NCBI GenBank assembly: GCA_963969345.1
Contig: OZ017767.1
Location: 8,993,547-9,057,546, forward strand
From: Turbatrix aceti
Taxonomy: Eukaryota > Nematoda > Chromadorea > Rhabditida > Panagrolaimidae
DNA: 64,000 bases
Direction of reading: 5' to 3'
The position numbers and the translations under genes are program-made. The notes under the pieces were generated by a model. The model was not told the DNA's origin and did not search any database. It was given only the letters and a program-made list of their open reading frames with translations. This document shows positions 48,801 to 60,449 of the stretch, piece by piece (position 1 is the first letter of the stretch; each line of letters begins with the position of its first letter).

Positions 48801-51492
48801 AAGCGGCCGGCGGTTAAAGAAAATATATTTTCTCTTTTTTTTTTTTCACCGTTTGTTTGGTTTTGGTTGCACTTCTGCTATTTTTTTGTTTTGTTCACGC
48901 TGGTTTTTTTTACCTTCAGCGTTCAACTTTTTTTTGAGTTATTCAATCTGGCTTTTTTTACGCTCTGCCGCGTCTGTTTGCCTGCAACTTGTCGAACCAA
49001 GTCGCTGATGATGATGTGATGTCTTTTTTTTCTCCCCCTCCGTCTTCTTCGTCTTCGTGACTGATTGTGGCCGCCGTCGCCGTCGCCGGCGTGGAGTGAA
49101 AGTACACGCAAAAGCCATATTTTTTCTTTCTTTCTTTCACTTTTTTTTTCTTTCACGCGGTCTTTTTGATTTCCGTCTGGAAAAAAATTTCTGTGCTGAT
49201 TACAAATTAGTACGTAATGAACATACAAACATACATACATATATGCGCTTCGTAGAATTTATTTATTTGCACGCGCGGGCACACACACACGCTGGTGGTG
49301 GTAAGAATAAATAATCATGTTTCCGAAATTCTTGGCATGTTGGAAAATTTTTTTGCAGAGCGTTTTGAATAAAAAGAATTCGAGAAATCAATGGACAAGC
49401 AAGACAATTTCCGAAAAATTTTAGCGGTTTGGGGTTTAGGTCAATATTTATTTATTTATCGGTTCTCTTTTCTGTCTTTCCTTCTGTGAGGCAAATTATG
49501 AATGACTGCGGTTATTATGTACATTGACCGCAAGCTGGGACCTCCACGGGTTGGGAGAAAACGAGAGTACAATGATATACCCGTGACGGACGGACGGGAA
49601 TAGGCGAGCTCAAAGGACTGGGGTACTATTTACGATTTGAAAAGACTGGAGGCAGGCTTTGGGGAATTTAATATGGCTTTTGGCTTTCAGATACATACTA
49701 ATAAATATACGCACCGGTTTTACCTGGCTACCTGGTTTTATGGGTTGTAATTGGCTGAGGATTTTTGTTTTTAAAGATAGAAAAAATTCTGATTTGTTCC
49801 AAAAAATTGTTTACAATTTTTGATTAAAAAAAAAAAATTTGAAACTTTAAAAAAATAACGCGTTTGAAAAAAAAAGTAAAATCCCCCCAAAAAAAAAAAG
49901 TTACCTGACAATTTGCACGCATTATCACTTGATCCTCTTCTTCCGCGATGCTAAAGGGTAAATCGTGTTTTCTCCCATCTTTTCTCTCTTTGACAAATGA
50001 ATGAATGGCCAGAGGGCTAATACTAGGCAGACCACTGCTGCTTCACGCTATGCGATCGGTCGCCCGTGGTGTGGGTGTGGGTGCGAGGCTCCAACAACGG
50101 TCGCGCGCGCGCAGGGGAAAGGACGTTATAACCAGTTTTTTACCCCTGGCGTCCGGGGGCTTTCTCCCTACAAGCTTACTCTACTTGGCTCTTCTCCACG
50201 ACACTTACACTTTTTTTTATACATACCAGATTTGCTGGTTTCTTCGAAACGCTTGATTGCCTGAACCATTCATGATCTGACAGAGATAGGAGGGGGGACA
50301 ACGACTTGTAATGAGCCGGGTGTTGTCATTGCATGATGCAAGTTAGTTGGCTTTGAAGGGCAGATATCAGTTTTTCAGTTTTTTTCCGCGTTCTATTTCG
50401 TTTTTGTCAGTTATGCACCTTTTTTCATTTGTTTGCAACCTGAGTGATGGATCACGAGACTGACTGAGGTTGATCAACCGACTTACGGCTGGTTGTTCGG
50501 GTGGAACAACAACAGCAGGTCGATTTCCTTTGTTTTGACCCCGCTGATCTGGCGCGTTCTTTTTTCTTACACATTGTTTCTCTTTTTTTTAACACAACAA
50601 AAAATAAAAATGTAAATTAGAAATAAAATAAAAAATTTTTTTGTATGTTTTTTTTTTGCTTTTACAATATTTTCTTGTTTAGTCCATTATTCTTTTTTGA
50701 ATTCAGAACTATTTTTTTAATTATTTCACATTTAAATTTTTATGAATTTAAATTTTTTTGAAAATCAGGAAAAACCTGAAAGAAATATGGTTTTTTGTTT
50801 GTTTTAATATCCATGTCATTTGGGCAACAATTTGTCATTCATTTTCTTCACTCAGTCAGATCAATTTTTATCCTCCAGCAACAGCTAACTGCTTGCTACC
50901 AGTCAAACAAGCAAGTTATCCGGCGTCTTTTATTTTTTGTGTTCAATTCAATGTCAAACAAAAAATTGCCTGTCATGTGTTATGATATCTCTTTTATTAT
51001 ATTTCACCTCTCATACAAAAGAACATCCGCTATTGCATTGGTTTTCGATTATTCTATTTTTTGCACGTCAATCTTTTTTCATCCTGACCGGTTATTATTA
51101 AATACTATAATACTATCCATCTCGTTTTCGTGCCCTTCAAATTTGCGTGTCTTGTTCTCAACAGCCCAGCACCGCGTCTTCCAGACAAACTGTTTTTGTT
51201 CCGGTTAACTCCAAAAAATATTATATTTATTACTTTCGTTAGTAAATTTTTCTGTGGATTTCAGGTTGTCTCATCTTGCCATTCTCGGCAGCACTCACAG
51301 CCATTTTTTTCCTGTCCTGCAACGATTTTAGCTATACGGATTGATTTTATTTTTTTCTTCGCCGCAACTTACATCCAGGTTTATTACCTGATATCACCAC
51401 ATCATAAAAAAATCCACACTGCCATGCAGTGGTAGAAGAAATTATTTGGCAACAACCTTATAAAAAATCCAAACTACATACATACCTGTTAA
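39851..51492. other. Gene-poor, repeat-containing intergenic stretch
   Basis: No exon set could be supported over about 11.6 kb. Simple repeats present: GACT at 43107-43128, GAAACA at 43199-43222, ATTC at 44509-44530, GAAT at 48731-48752, TTTC at 49123-49140. G/C hairpins occur at 46030-46055 and 46346-46367. CTCGAGACCA-type repeats lie at 43998-44070. It may hold regulatory DNA of the gene at 51493, which has a signal-peptide first exon, or unrecognised ncRNA genes. Confidence 0.5.
46030..46367. repeat. Two G/C hairpins of the GGGGCCCC-TTCG-GGGGCCCC type
   Basis: GGGGGGCCCCCTTCGGGGGC-type sequence at 46031-46055 and GGGGCCCCTTCGGGGCCCC at about 46348-46366. Both have a stable TTCG tetraloop geometry in otherwise AT-rich DNA. 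A GGAAG/GCAAG-rich tract follows the first. Confidence 0.7.
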
Positions 51493-53846
51493 ATGGATCG
51501 TAAACCAGGATTGGTATGCATGTTGATTTTTTTGGTTTTGGTTTTTATTCCGCCTAGTCACTTATCCACCGATGGTAAGCCTGTTTGTTATTATTGTACA
51601 TTTTTGGAACGCTTTTGGGGTGTTTTGCCGAAAAGGAAACGGAAAGTAAACATTATTTTTCCTTGAAACACTCAACTGCGTTTTTTGTTTTTTTTGAGTG
51701 AGAGCGGCAGCATTATTTATGTTGTTTTCGAGGATTTTTATGCTTCAATGTTTTTTTCTGTTTGTTGGGGAACAAATTTTTCATGTTTTTTGTTTTGTTT
51801 GTTGGTTAATTTTTTTCGTTTATTTCCGCATAAAAAATTTGACGACGTTTAAAATATAAAAAATGTGAAAGGTAACAAATAAAAGAAAAAAAAGTTTTTT
51901 TAAATTTTAATTGAACAAAATTTAAATTTTACTGTTAATTTAAAAATTAGTTATCAAAATTCTTTTATCAAAAATGTTTTTTTACAGAATCGGCGTTTTT
52001 TTTTACAAAAAAAATAAAATTTATACGTTTTTTTTATTTTCAGAATCGTTCGACACATCATTCGAAGACTCAGACTCCAACGCCCCCTCTCCCATACCCG
52101 CGGTCAATCATGGCCTCAATATCACCGCTCTTCAGTGGATCCCCCAAAAATTCAATATCACATGCTGCAATGGCGGAGAGCCCGAAATCCAGGAGCACTC
52201 CTACGCCAAGAACCTCAACGTCACCCTCAGCATAGAATACGTCACCGACGAGCAGTCCCGGGTCCTGACCAGCCGACCTCCGGGAGCTGCGATGAACTGC
52301 CAAAGCTTCAGCGGAAAATTTCTCATGTCATCGACTCGATTTTTCATCGACCCACTCCCTCAGGATCACTACATCGGGTGTCGGTGTCCCAACATGGAAC
52401 ACGCGGATATCGATCGTCAGTGCAAAATTCTCCCAGAATGCCTGCACAACGGCCACCGACCTGTCCCTGGCGTAAGGCAATGCAAATGTCAATGGCCATT
52501 TTTCGGTGATCTGTGCGAAAAAACCTGTGATCAGGGAAAACCGGTGTCTAAAGCAGACGGAAGTAATCTGTGCAAATGTTTGCCGCTCTACGACGGCGAG
52601 GAGTGCCGGCAGATTATTTGTCTTCATGGAGGACGGGCAGACCGGGACAGATGCATTTGTCCACCGCAGTTTTTGGGTTATCACTGCGAAATTGACACGA
52701 ATAAGACGGGTGGCATGTCTACCGGTGCGGGTGGTCGATTCCAGAGATTTGGCGATCAGTCAGGTGAAATGTTTACCCGGGACGTCAGCGGAACGATCTT
52801 TAGTTTGATCATGATTGTCGTGCTCGTCGTCTCGATGTACCTTCTTATGAAGCACAGAATGCAGGTAAGGATTTGAAAGTTTTGGTCTTGACACGAATTT
52901 TTTGAGTATTTGGGAATTTTTTGACAAATCCCAAAAATTAATGTCTCGACACGAAAATCAGGATTTTACCATATTTCTGATCTTGACACGAAAGTTTCGG
53001 GTTTTTAGAATTTTAGATTTCGTTGTAACATTTCATAATTCTTGGTTTCGACACGAAAATCACAATTTATAATATTTCTGGTCTTGACTGGAAATTTTTT
53101 GATACGAAAATTACTATTTTTTTATCTAAATTTAAATTTCAAAGTTTTGAACAGAAAAATACAAATTTACAGTTTGATTAAATTAGTACGTTCCAAAAAA
53201 TGCATTTCAGGTCCAATCACGCTACCTCCACCGCCGACCCGATCTCCTCAGCGCGTGCAACTTCCCTACCTCGCCTAGCAGCGGTCCAACGTGTATTTCC
53301 CGTCGAACCGAGCTCCGACCACCCGACGACCTCCGGGTATATCCCTTCCGTTCCATGGTCGGCAGCATCGCCGCCTACGACGGACCCCCACCATACCTGC
53401 CTCCCGGACAGCGAACACGTCGTCTCAGGAACGAAGTCCTTCCACCCCTGCCAAGCTACGAAGACGCGACTAAGATGCCTCCCCTTCGGCATCACCTGCC
53501 TACCGACTCTGACGTCGGTATCGTGGAGGATCTGGATTCTGAAGTCGTGACCCTCGACGAATCAGGTGCGGGTACTGCAGCTGACGTGGTTGTAGAAAGT
53601 CGACCGAGCAGTGAGCGACAGAATCTTCAGCCTACGTCGTCGATTGTTGGGGTGCCAGCGTCGTCTTCCGGCGGCCGACCGTGTTCATTGGCTTACGATG
53701 AAGAAAGTCAAGCCGCAATCGTGCATCCATCCTCTGCGAGGGTGCCTTCTCCGGCTCCTGGAAGGAATGTCGCAGAATACTCACGAACCAGCAGCGCTAC
53801 GAGCGAGTACTTTCAACGGGAATCTACAGTCAGGAGAAGTCTGTAG
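51493..53846 (+). CDS. Type I membrane protein with EGF-like repeats and PY-motif cytoplasmic tail
   Basis: Exons 51493-51574, 52044-52864, 53211-53846; 512 residues, phases match. Exon 1 is a signal peptide (MDRKPGLVCMLIFLVLVFIP). The ectodomain begins with a Ser/Asp-rich linker, a segment with N-glycosylation sites, then a Cys-rich EGF-like region (ILPECLHNG, CKCQWPFFGDLCEKTC, CKCLPLYDGEECRQIICLHGG, CICPPQFLGYHCEID). One transmembrane helix follows (GTIFSLIMIVVLVVSMYLLM). The ~220-residue tail has PPPY and LPSY motifs plus Ser/Pro-rich sequence; PPPY is a docking site for WW domains such as those of Nedd4-type ligases. Function unknown; an adhesion or signalling receptor is plausible. No named orthologue recognised. 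Confidence 0.85.
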
Positions 53847-54481
53847 CCATGACAAGCAAATTTTATTGATAGGTATACAGTAGACAAATTGTATGTACGA
53901 TTCGTGTATGATCTATTGTCAAAATGCTTATGTACCATTCTTCTATTGTTGTTACATTTTTTTTATTGTTTTGCACGACACAGGTTACTGTATTCATTTT
54001 TGGGGGTACTGGGGTATACAGGAGGCATCAGGGTTGATTTTGATAGCAACTTGTCACTTTTTGCCAAAATTTTTCTGAATAGTATGCATCTGGTTCAGGG
54101 AAGTTGATCTGAACTAGGCGCACGCTGTTTAGGCACGTCGGCCCGAATAGGTTTTACGCTATTCCAGAAAAAAATTGCGAAATCAACAGAAGATCATTGT
54201 TTATCATTTTCAGCTTCGTTTTCATATCCTAAAATGGTTCCTTATATCCCAAAGTTCCTCCAAGATCAGCCAAATAACGCAGTCAAGGTCTATTGTTTTT
54301 TGTCTTTTGTCTTCAAACCCGGTTGGCATTTTTTGTGTGTAAATTTACAATCAAAAAAAAATAAAAGAACGGTTTTTATGCGAGTTTGTGTGCGAACGAA
54401 CAAATGATGTAAATCAGAAACAACTGAAAAGCACGAAAAAATTGCAACGCATTTTTTAGTTATTAGTTCAGAATCGCAATC
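53847..54481. other. Intergenic, with one stray copy of the intron-2 repeat of the SMOC-like gene
   Basis: About 54105-54160 reads TGATCTGAACTAGGCGCACG, CTGTTTAGGCAC and CCGAATAGG, matching the 4332-4900 repeat. Otherwise no gene seen. Confidence 0.5.
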
Positions 54482-55049
54482 ATGTCGGTCAGCAGTGAAA
54501 ACGAGCAAACGGAGATTACCTCGTCTGTCATCTGTATCATCCTGTTACAAGCCGTCTCTGTGGCAATGTTTCTTGCACTTGGATGCGTGCATCGAAAGAA
54601 AAGCAATTCACGCAAGTGTCGTTCTACAGTTCCGACATTCGGCACTCCTGTGCGTTCGGGAGGCAGCACGAATGCAGCGCAACCGCCTGTTGTTAAGCCA
54701 GGAGGGCCTGCAAAGCCTGGGGAAGAGGGTAAAGTCAAGAAAGTCAATGCGCCCGACCTACCTAAGGTCATAGAAGCTCCGGTGAGTCCATTTTTTAGAG
54801 AATCTGTGTGTGAATCTTGTAAATACATACAAATTCATTTCAGAAAAAAGCGCCTCAATCGGCAATTGAAGCGGATGAAGAGTGCTCAAAGCGGGGCGGC
54901 GGCGCTTCTGCTGATACCTCAAACAGATCTGCCGACCAAACTTCGTTGAAAAGCTTGGTAGCTGACGTGACTCAGGTAAGATATGGGGTTATGTCGGGGG
55001 TAAACAGTTTGTTTTTCAGATGTCAAACAGAGATGCAAATGAAGTTTAA
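54482..55049 (+). CDS. Small single-pass membrane protein, unknown
   Basis: Exons 54482-54781, 54844-54975, 55020-55049; 153 residues. Short polar N-terminus (MSVSSENEQTEITSS), a transmembrane helix (VICIILLQAVSVAMFLALGC), then a basic cluster and a long soluble tail rich in Pro, Gly, Lys and Ala (VNAPDLPKVIEAP, SADQTSLKSLVADVTQ). It lacks a cleavable signal peptide, and positive charges after the helix suggest N-out, C-in. The tail pattern with ADxTSxKSLxAD resembles small nematode-specific membrane proteins I recall only in general terms. AATAAA lies about 45 nt after the stop. Confidence 0.7.
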
Positions 55050-55555
55050 ACTGAATGTGTTGGTATTTATTTTTATCAATATGTTTTTTGTACATAATAA
55101 AGATGGTTGATGTAACGTGGGTTGATGAATGACAAGGCTTTCCAGTTAACTGTCGGTGAACTGACCTGTCAGTCATTTATCGTCTCATTGTCATATATTT
55201 AAACAGACCGTTGCTATCCAGAATTCGGACAGCTCACCCTCAGTCGCTTTACCCCCCTCCCCCTCTCGGCCAGTTTACAGACAAAACAGATGTGGTTGTA
55301 AACTGGCCTGTCTATAAACTGAAAGTGAGGATGTGCTGACTGGGAGTTAGTAGCATCAACACATAAGAGGTGCGTGCGCCGCACCCAGCTGAACATTCCA
55401 TTCGCCATCCATTTGGTGACCTGTCCTTCCTTCTTTTGCTCCGCGTTTTTTTGGTAAACAAACTAACCTCGCTCAAACCAAAAGCATCAGCCATTTTCTA
55501 TTTTTTTTCTCCATCGCAGCTGCGTCATCTTATTTTTCTATTTTTTGCCTCCGCC

Positions 55556-56513
55556 ATGTCCTTATTCAGTTCTACCCGAAAGCGTAGTGCTACCGGCCGG
55601 TTTGGAAACATTCTGGAGTACGGAAACGCGCTTTTCCACCTGAGAAACTGTAAAACGAATACTACCACAGGTGTCATTTCGGAGTACTGGACTTGTGCGC
55701 ACATGCAAAAGAAGCTGAGGTGCAGGGCTTCCATTGTGGTCAAGGTAAACGGCACCGAGCGCACAATAACCAAGGTGCCGTCACCTGACGACCACTGTCA
55801 TGGACTTTCGTGTATTGACGTCAGCGCTAAGAAAATTCGAAGTGAAATTATGGACGAATTTATTGAATCCGGAGCTGCTGCATCGTCTTTTGTGGAGGAA
55901 AAGCTGAGTAATGTGAATCCAATTGTTCGGCATCAGCTGCCGTCGAAAGAATCCATGATGCACGCTCTACGTCGCACAAAACGGGCGGTGATGAGCAAGC
56001 AATCCGAGCCGGAACCGCGTCAGTTTTCCAATTCATATGCGCCCGAATTCCAGTCTTCTAGCCCGGAAGCGCCCACGCATTCCAGTTCATCTGAACCAGA
56101 ACCGCCCCAGTTTTCCAGTCCACCTGAACCAGAACCGTACGAACCCCCCAGTCAGAATCTAACGACTTCCCAGGCTGTCGGTGATGCAATCAGAGAAATT
56201 CAACGTGAGTTTGTTTTTTCCCAAAAACCAAAAGATAAAATTTTTTATCAAAATAATTTCAGAAAAAATTTCATCAACGGACGCCACATCAGACGAATTA
56301 TCATACCTTGGTGAAAGGCTTATGCAGTTGCTGGCTCGTAGAAAGCAACTGGAAAAACTCGAAAAGGAACGAGATGAACGCATCGCCATCATCCACCGCG
56401 AACACGAACAGAAAGTCGCCGAGTTGTCTGCGTTCGATCGAGTCCAATCAACCAATGAAATTCTTGTGCTGAAAGAATCCCCTGAATCATCATTTGAAAG
56501 AATAATTTATTAA
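55556..56513 (+). CDS. FLYWCH zinc-finger protein fused to a truncated Cys-rich-family N-terminus
   Basis: Exons 55556-56204 and 56263-56513; 299 residues. N-terminal FLYWCH-type finger (FGNILEYGNALFHL, YWTCAHMQKKLRCRASI, then HCHG), a domain linked to MULE-type transposons and some transcription factors. A Pro/Ser/Glu-rich linker with repeats of SSPEAP/EPEPPQFSS follows. The last part (SQAVGDAIREIQ, spliced to QKISSTDATSDELSYLGERL and a charged coiled coil) is homologous to the start of the gene at 57063, with the intron at the same place and phase. It stops after ERIIY, where the neighbour continues for over 200 residues, and it lacks the Cys-rich domain. The start at 55556 is favoured because an acceptor-like CATCGCAG lies just upstream. 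Confidence 0.7.
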
Positions 56514-56792
56514 TTTGCCCATTCAACGACAAATTTACTGACTTTCCTTATTTATCCATGTTGCCTGCCCACACGATCATATCGCAGAGTATATCCATGA
56601 GAAGTTCAAGCTTTTTTATCCGTGATCACATCGAATGCTTGACGATCCAAATATTGTTTGTGGCTGATTTTGATTTTTTTCTGAATAATGTCAGTGTTCA
56701 TCTTGAAATAAAATTAAAAAGAGTGTTTATTTTTACAATTTATGGAAAACGTTAGAAATGAATAAAAAATTGCACGGCTCCAACATCGACAG

Positions 56793-56844
56793 CAGGGTTG
56801 AGCGAACGTTCGCGAACAAAAAAACGGCTGTTCGCTCAACACTG
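56793..56844. mobile_element. Short hAT-like terminal repeat pair (52 bp)
   Basis: CAGGGTTGAGCGAACGTTCG faces CAGTGTTGAGCGAACAGCCG with almost nothing between. No target duplication is visible. GTTCGCGAAC motifs recur at about 58968-59047. Confidence 0.45.
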
Positions 56845-57062
56845 AGGCAGCGTTTGTGTCTGTTTTTCGTGACACAAAAAAACGCGCACGCATTTGGCAT
56901 TTGAAGCGAAATGTCAAAGGTACGGTATTAGTTATCTCTGCTGTGTCCAAAACTTACTTATCGCGTTAGTTTGTCTTTCCTGCATCTGGCCTGTCTGGTT
57001 GCTTTTTGGGCGCCTTTGATCTACTTTTGTTTGTTTTTTTTTCAATTGTTGGTACATCGATC

Positions 57063-58770
57063 ATGATTTCCACGACCCAAGCCATCGATGCTGCTATCAA
57101 GAAAATTCAGCGTGAGTTTTAGTCAATTTTGGTACAAAATTCTTATTCGAGTTTTTTGTGCAATTTTGCTCGAATGTAGCCTGCCAAAAATGTGCTCGTT
57201 TACGTTTTTATACTTTCAGTACAAATTTCTGCCACCGACATTGTCTCTGATGATCTTTTGAGCTTGGGTGAAACACTGGCTCACCTGGTGGCCCGTCGAA
57301 AGCATCTGGAAAAACTCGAAGACAAACGAGATGAACGAATCGCCAGCATCAGACGCGAGCACGAAGACAAAGTCGCCGAATTGCCTACAATCGCTGGTGT
57401 CGAAGCAATTAAAGAATCTGTCGTGCCGAATGAAATCCCGGAACCAGCTCGAATCGTCAGCAATTCGATTAAAATTGTCAAAATTTACATGAAGCAGTAT
57501 CTCGACGAATACCCTCGTATTGGCTGGGAAAACTTTTGTCACGCGGTCGGTTGCTCCTATTTGGGAAAATATGTGTCGACTACACTCACCGAAAAAAGTA
57601 TTGATGAAAAGTTGGCTGACTTATTGTCCGAGATCAAAATGCCTGCAGGTGTTAAACTTCCGTTGTCGTTGGCAACTGTTGATCGACTCATTCATTCTCC
57701 CTCGTTTTCAAGAAACAAATGGATTGTTATTCTGGATACTTCGTTGCGCGTTATTCTGACAAATGTTTCAGAATGGTTTCCTTACCGCGGGCATCATTTG
57801 GTGATCTACGATTCTGAACTGAATTCCTTCGCTCCCATTGCTGGCATTTCGAACCAGGTAGCAGAGTTGTCGACCGAGCCGAGCATCGAGCCGAGCATTT
57901 CGAGCATTCGAGCGAGCCGAGCCGCTCGCTCGAATGCTCGGCTCGAAAAAATCGAGCCGAGCCGAGCGGCTCGAATGCTCGGCTCGAAGATTACCGAGCC
58001 GAGCCGAGCGGCTCGAATGCTCGGCTCGGAGGATTCCGAGCCGAGCCTAAAAAATGACCCAAAAATGACGAAAAAAATTTTTTTTTATGCCAAAACTATG
58101 ATATTTGTAGTTTATTTACGCTAAATTCCACAATTCCAAACACGTTTTTTGTTATAAAATGGTTTTTGTGCCCCCAAAAATTTTTTTCTAAGCGAAAATT
58201 GAGTGGAAAAAATTGCCATGCTCGGTTCGAGCGAGCCGAGCCGCTCGCTCGAATGCTCGGCTCGGGGGCAACCGAGCCGAGCCGAGCGGCTCGAATGCTC
58301 GGCTCGAGAACCACCGAGCCGAGCCGAGCGGCTCGAATGCTCGGCTCGGTAATTTTGGCTCGGTCGACAACTCTGCCAGGTAGGCATTCACTTTGATTCA
58401 GTGTGTTTTTTTAAATGACGAGAATTTCCGAATATTCTCCGGAGAGTTTCCCGCTTCGCGGAATCTTGAAAAAAATATCGTTCCTAAATATGTAAATTTT
58501 TAGAGTGTCTTTTGCCAAAACTGTTACTGTTTCAAGACATTCCCATATGATTTTCACAATTGCCAGCAGCATTGTCCCATCTGTCTGCGTCCTGGCTTAC
58601 CTCATGCCATTGGTTGCGTCAACCAAACTCCTGATTCTGTCCCAAGAATTTGCTTTGTATGCAACGCCCACTGTCAAACTCAAGCATGTTTTGACGCACA
58701 TTCGAAGATCTGTCTTCATTCCAGATTCTCCGACTTCATGGCTCGGCACGTCGAAAGCTTGATTCTGTAA
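57063..58770 (+). CDS. Coiled-coil plus Cys/His-rich family protein, member 3
   Basis: Exons 57063-57111, 57220-57857, 58504-58770; 317 residues. N-terminus MISTTQAIDAAIKKIQ, then LGETLAHLVARRKHLEKLED and a charged coiled coil, then LPLSLATVDRLIHSPSF, WIVILDTSLRVILTN and HLVIYDSELNSFAPI. Exon 3: FCQNCYCFKTF, HNCQQHCPICLRPGLP, RICFVCNAHCQTQACFDAH, IC. Same exon layout and intron phases as the minus-strand members at 14551 and 16351. Intron 2 is almost filled by a hAT-like element inserted on the splice donor. The upstream FLYWCH gene shares its N-terminal module. Family name and function are not recognised; see the finding on possible Polinton polymerase relationship. Confidence 0.75.
57862..58375. 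mobile_element. Non-autonomous hAT-like element with GAGCCGAGC iterations, in a splice donor
   Basis: Exact 8-bp target duplication CCAGGTAG at 57854-57861 and 58376-58383. The 19-bp perfect terminal inverted repeats are CAGAGTTGTCGACCGAGCC. Blocks of GAGCCGAGCGGCTCGAATGC-type sequence occur in both halves and make it foldback-like; the central part is AT-rich. 514 bp, no coding capacity. Confidence 0.9.
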
Positions 58771-59581
58771 TTGTTTCCTGTTACCTAATTTTGAATTTTT
58801 TTATTTCTTTTCTCATTCGAAAATTTGTCTGATTGTCGATCTTCATAATTTTGTTGGGTTTTTAATGATGTCCGCTGTTTTTGTGATAAAAAAGAAAAAA
58901 TATTGTACATCAATCAATAATTGCGCAAGTTCTAAAAATACCGTAATTTTTTGCAGTTTTCTTTTTGTTCGCGAACAGATTCGATTTTTTCCGTTCGCAA
59001 ACAAATTTTTTTCTTAAAGTTATTTGTCCGCGTTCGTTCGCGAACAAAGCTAAATTTTCCGAACAGATGAAACGAGCAAAAATCCAGGAAAAAAAAAACG
59101 CCGCTAGCAATGATTAAACTCAACCATGATACTATGACACTAGATTTTTCTATGGACTTTAAATAAGAGCTGGTGTCTTGCCGCATTAATAATATTTTGG
59201 TACATTGCTGACGTTTCTGAAGTTGCACTGAATATTAATATCTCCAAAAATGTTCACTCTGATTGCAATCTCTCAAGACATTTCACTACCCAGCTGGTGA
59301 TTGACTCTCCGAAGACATACATACGCCAGCGCGCTCTATGCAATAAAAAATATACAAAAAAAACAATTTGTTATTTCTTTAGTTCATCTTTATTCGTTGC
59401 TCAGTGCATTTTTGGTCTGTTTTGAAACGGTTATATTTAAAATGAAGGTGTGAAAAACAACGAATGGGGGGACGGTAGCGACAATAATGGAAGTTTATCC
59501 TCGCTATTACAAATCAGGATCAAAGAATCAGGGTTACACATCGCCGTAGCGATAAAGAGGAGGGCTGCTTTGATCTTCGGA
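58771..59581. other. Intergenic, no gene seen
   Basis: Contains GTTCGCGAAC repeats (58968-59047). About 58828-58890 resembles 61637-61700 (CTGATTG.CG.T.TTCAT.ATTTTGT.GG), indicating a diverged duplication. From about 59380 it is the 3' part of the duplicated poly-Asp unit. Confidence 0.5.
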
Positions 59582-59920
59582 TTATTCGTCGTCTTCATCA
59601 TCGTCATCATCGGCGTCATCGTTATCGTCATCATCGTCATCATCGGCGTCATCAGCGTCATCGGCGTCATCAGCGTCATCGGCATCATCGTCATCATCGG
59701 CGTCATCGGCATCATCGTCATCATCATCATCGTCATCATCATCATCGTCATCATCATCGTCATCATCATCGTCATCATATACGTCATCATCATTGAAATA
59801 TTCGCTATCGTCAAGTTTGAGAGCTTTGACGGCGTTGTTGGAACTTTTATTGAGACGAAAGCTTGAATATCCGTGCACGAGGGCAAGAAGGCACAGAAGC
59901 AGGACGATGAAAACCTTCAT
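59582..59920 (-). CDS. Secreted poly-aspartate protein, copy A
   Basis: Single exon, 112 residues. Signal peptide MKVFIVLLLCLLALVHG, then YSSFRLNKSSNNAVKALKLD and a tail of more than 60 residues that is almost only Asp with spaced Ala, ending DEDDE. The tract is encoded by a GAT/GAC microsatellite with GCC interruptions. The Asp frame is preferred over other open frames (poly-Met/Thr, poly-Val/Ile) because only it has a signal peptide, and start and promoter are conserved in copy C. The likely role is metal or Ca binding in an extracellular or secretory setting; that is inferred from charge only. TATA-like CATAAAAG lies about 105 nt upstream of the ATG. Confidence 0.7.
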   Translation of the reverse strand: MKVFIVLLLCLLALVHGYSSFRLNKSSNNAVKALKLDDSEYFNDDDVYDDDDDDDDDDDDDDDDDDDDDDADDADDDDDADDADDADDADDADDDDDDDNDDADDDDDEDDE

Positions 59921-60449
59921 GGTTACGGTAAATCAGTGAGTCGGAAGAAGAGTGTACTTTGACAAAAAATAGGATATTCAGATGCAGCGAGTGCAAGTCA
60001 TGTTTGTGGATGCGTCCAGAACGCTTTTATGCACTAACGAAAACTAATTATTCTGATGAAAAATAAGTTTTTGAAAAAAAAATTGAATTTTCCACTTGCA
60101 ATGTATTTTTCCAACGCAATTATTCAGAAATTTTGCTCGGCAGTTTAATATTCTTTTGTATGATGTGAATTCTTCCTACGCAACCACCTTTACGAGCTTG
60201 AAAGCTTTCCGCTGCTGCAGCTGCAGCAGTTGCTGCAAGGGGGCCCCATGATTTTTTGTTCCTTTTTTTGCAGCCGCTCCTGTCCCTCTCCCTGCAGATC
60301 ATGTACGACGAGTATGCATTCATTTTTTTTTGATTTGGAATATCGGGTGTTTCAGAATCTTCCCATCCCCCTCTCGCATTACTTCTCATTTCCACCGTGA
60401 ACGCAGGGGGTAAGTTAATCCTCGCTGATACAAATCAGAATCAAAGAAT

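Noticed and set aside
50001..50264. Two overlapping GC-rich frames at 50.0-50.3 kb
   Set aside because: No domain, no splice context; overlapping frames on the same strand suggest composition bias.
59450..59866. Plus-strand poly-Ile/Val frame opposite poly-Asp copy A (and 62337-62810 opposite copy C)
   Set aside because: Antisense of the microsatellite; no independent start or leader conservation.
59437..59886. Minus-strand poly-Met/Thr frame overlapping poly-Asp copy A
   Set aside because: Shifted frame of the same repeat; the Asp frame alone has a signal peptide.
60120..60395. Minus-strand frame upstream of poly-Asp copy A
   Set aside because: Not conserved in frame in the homologous flank of copy C (62990-63290); promoter sequence.
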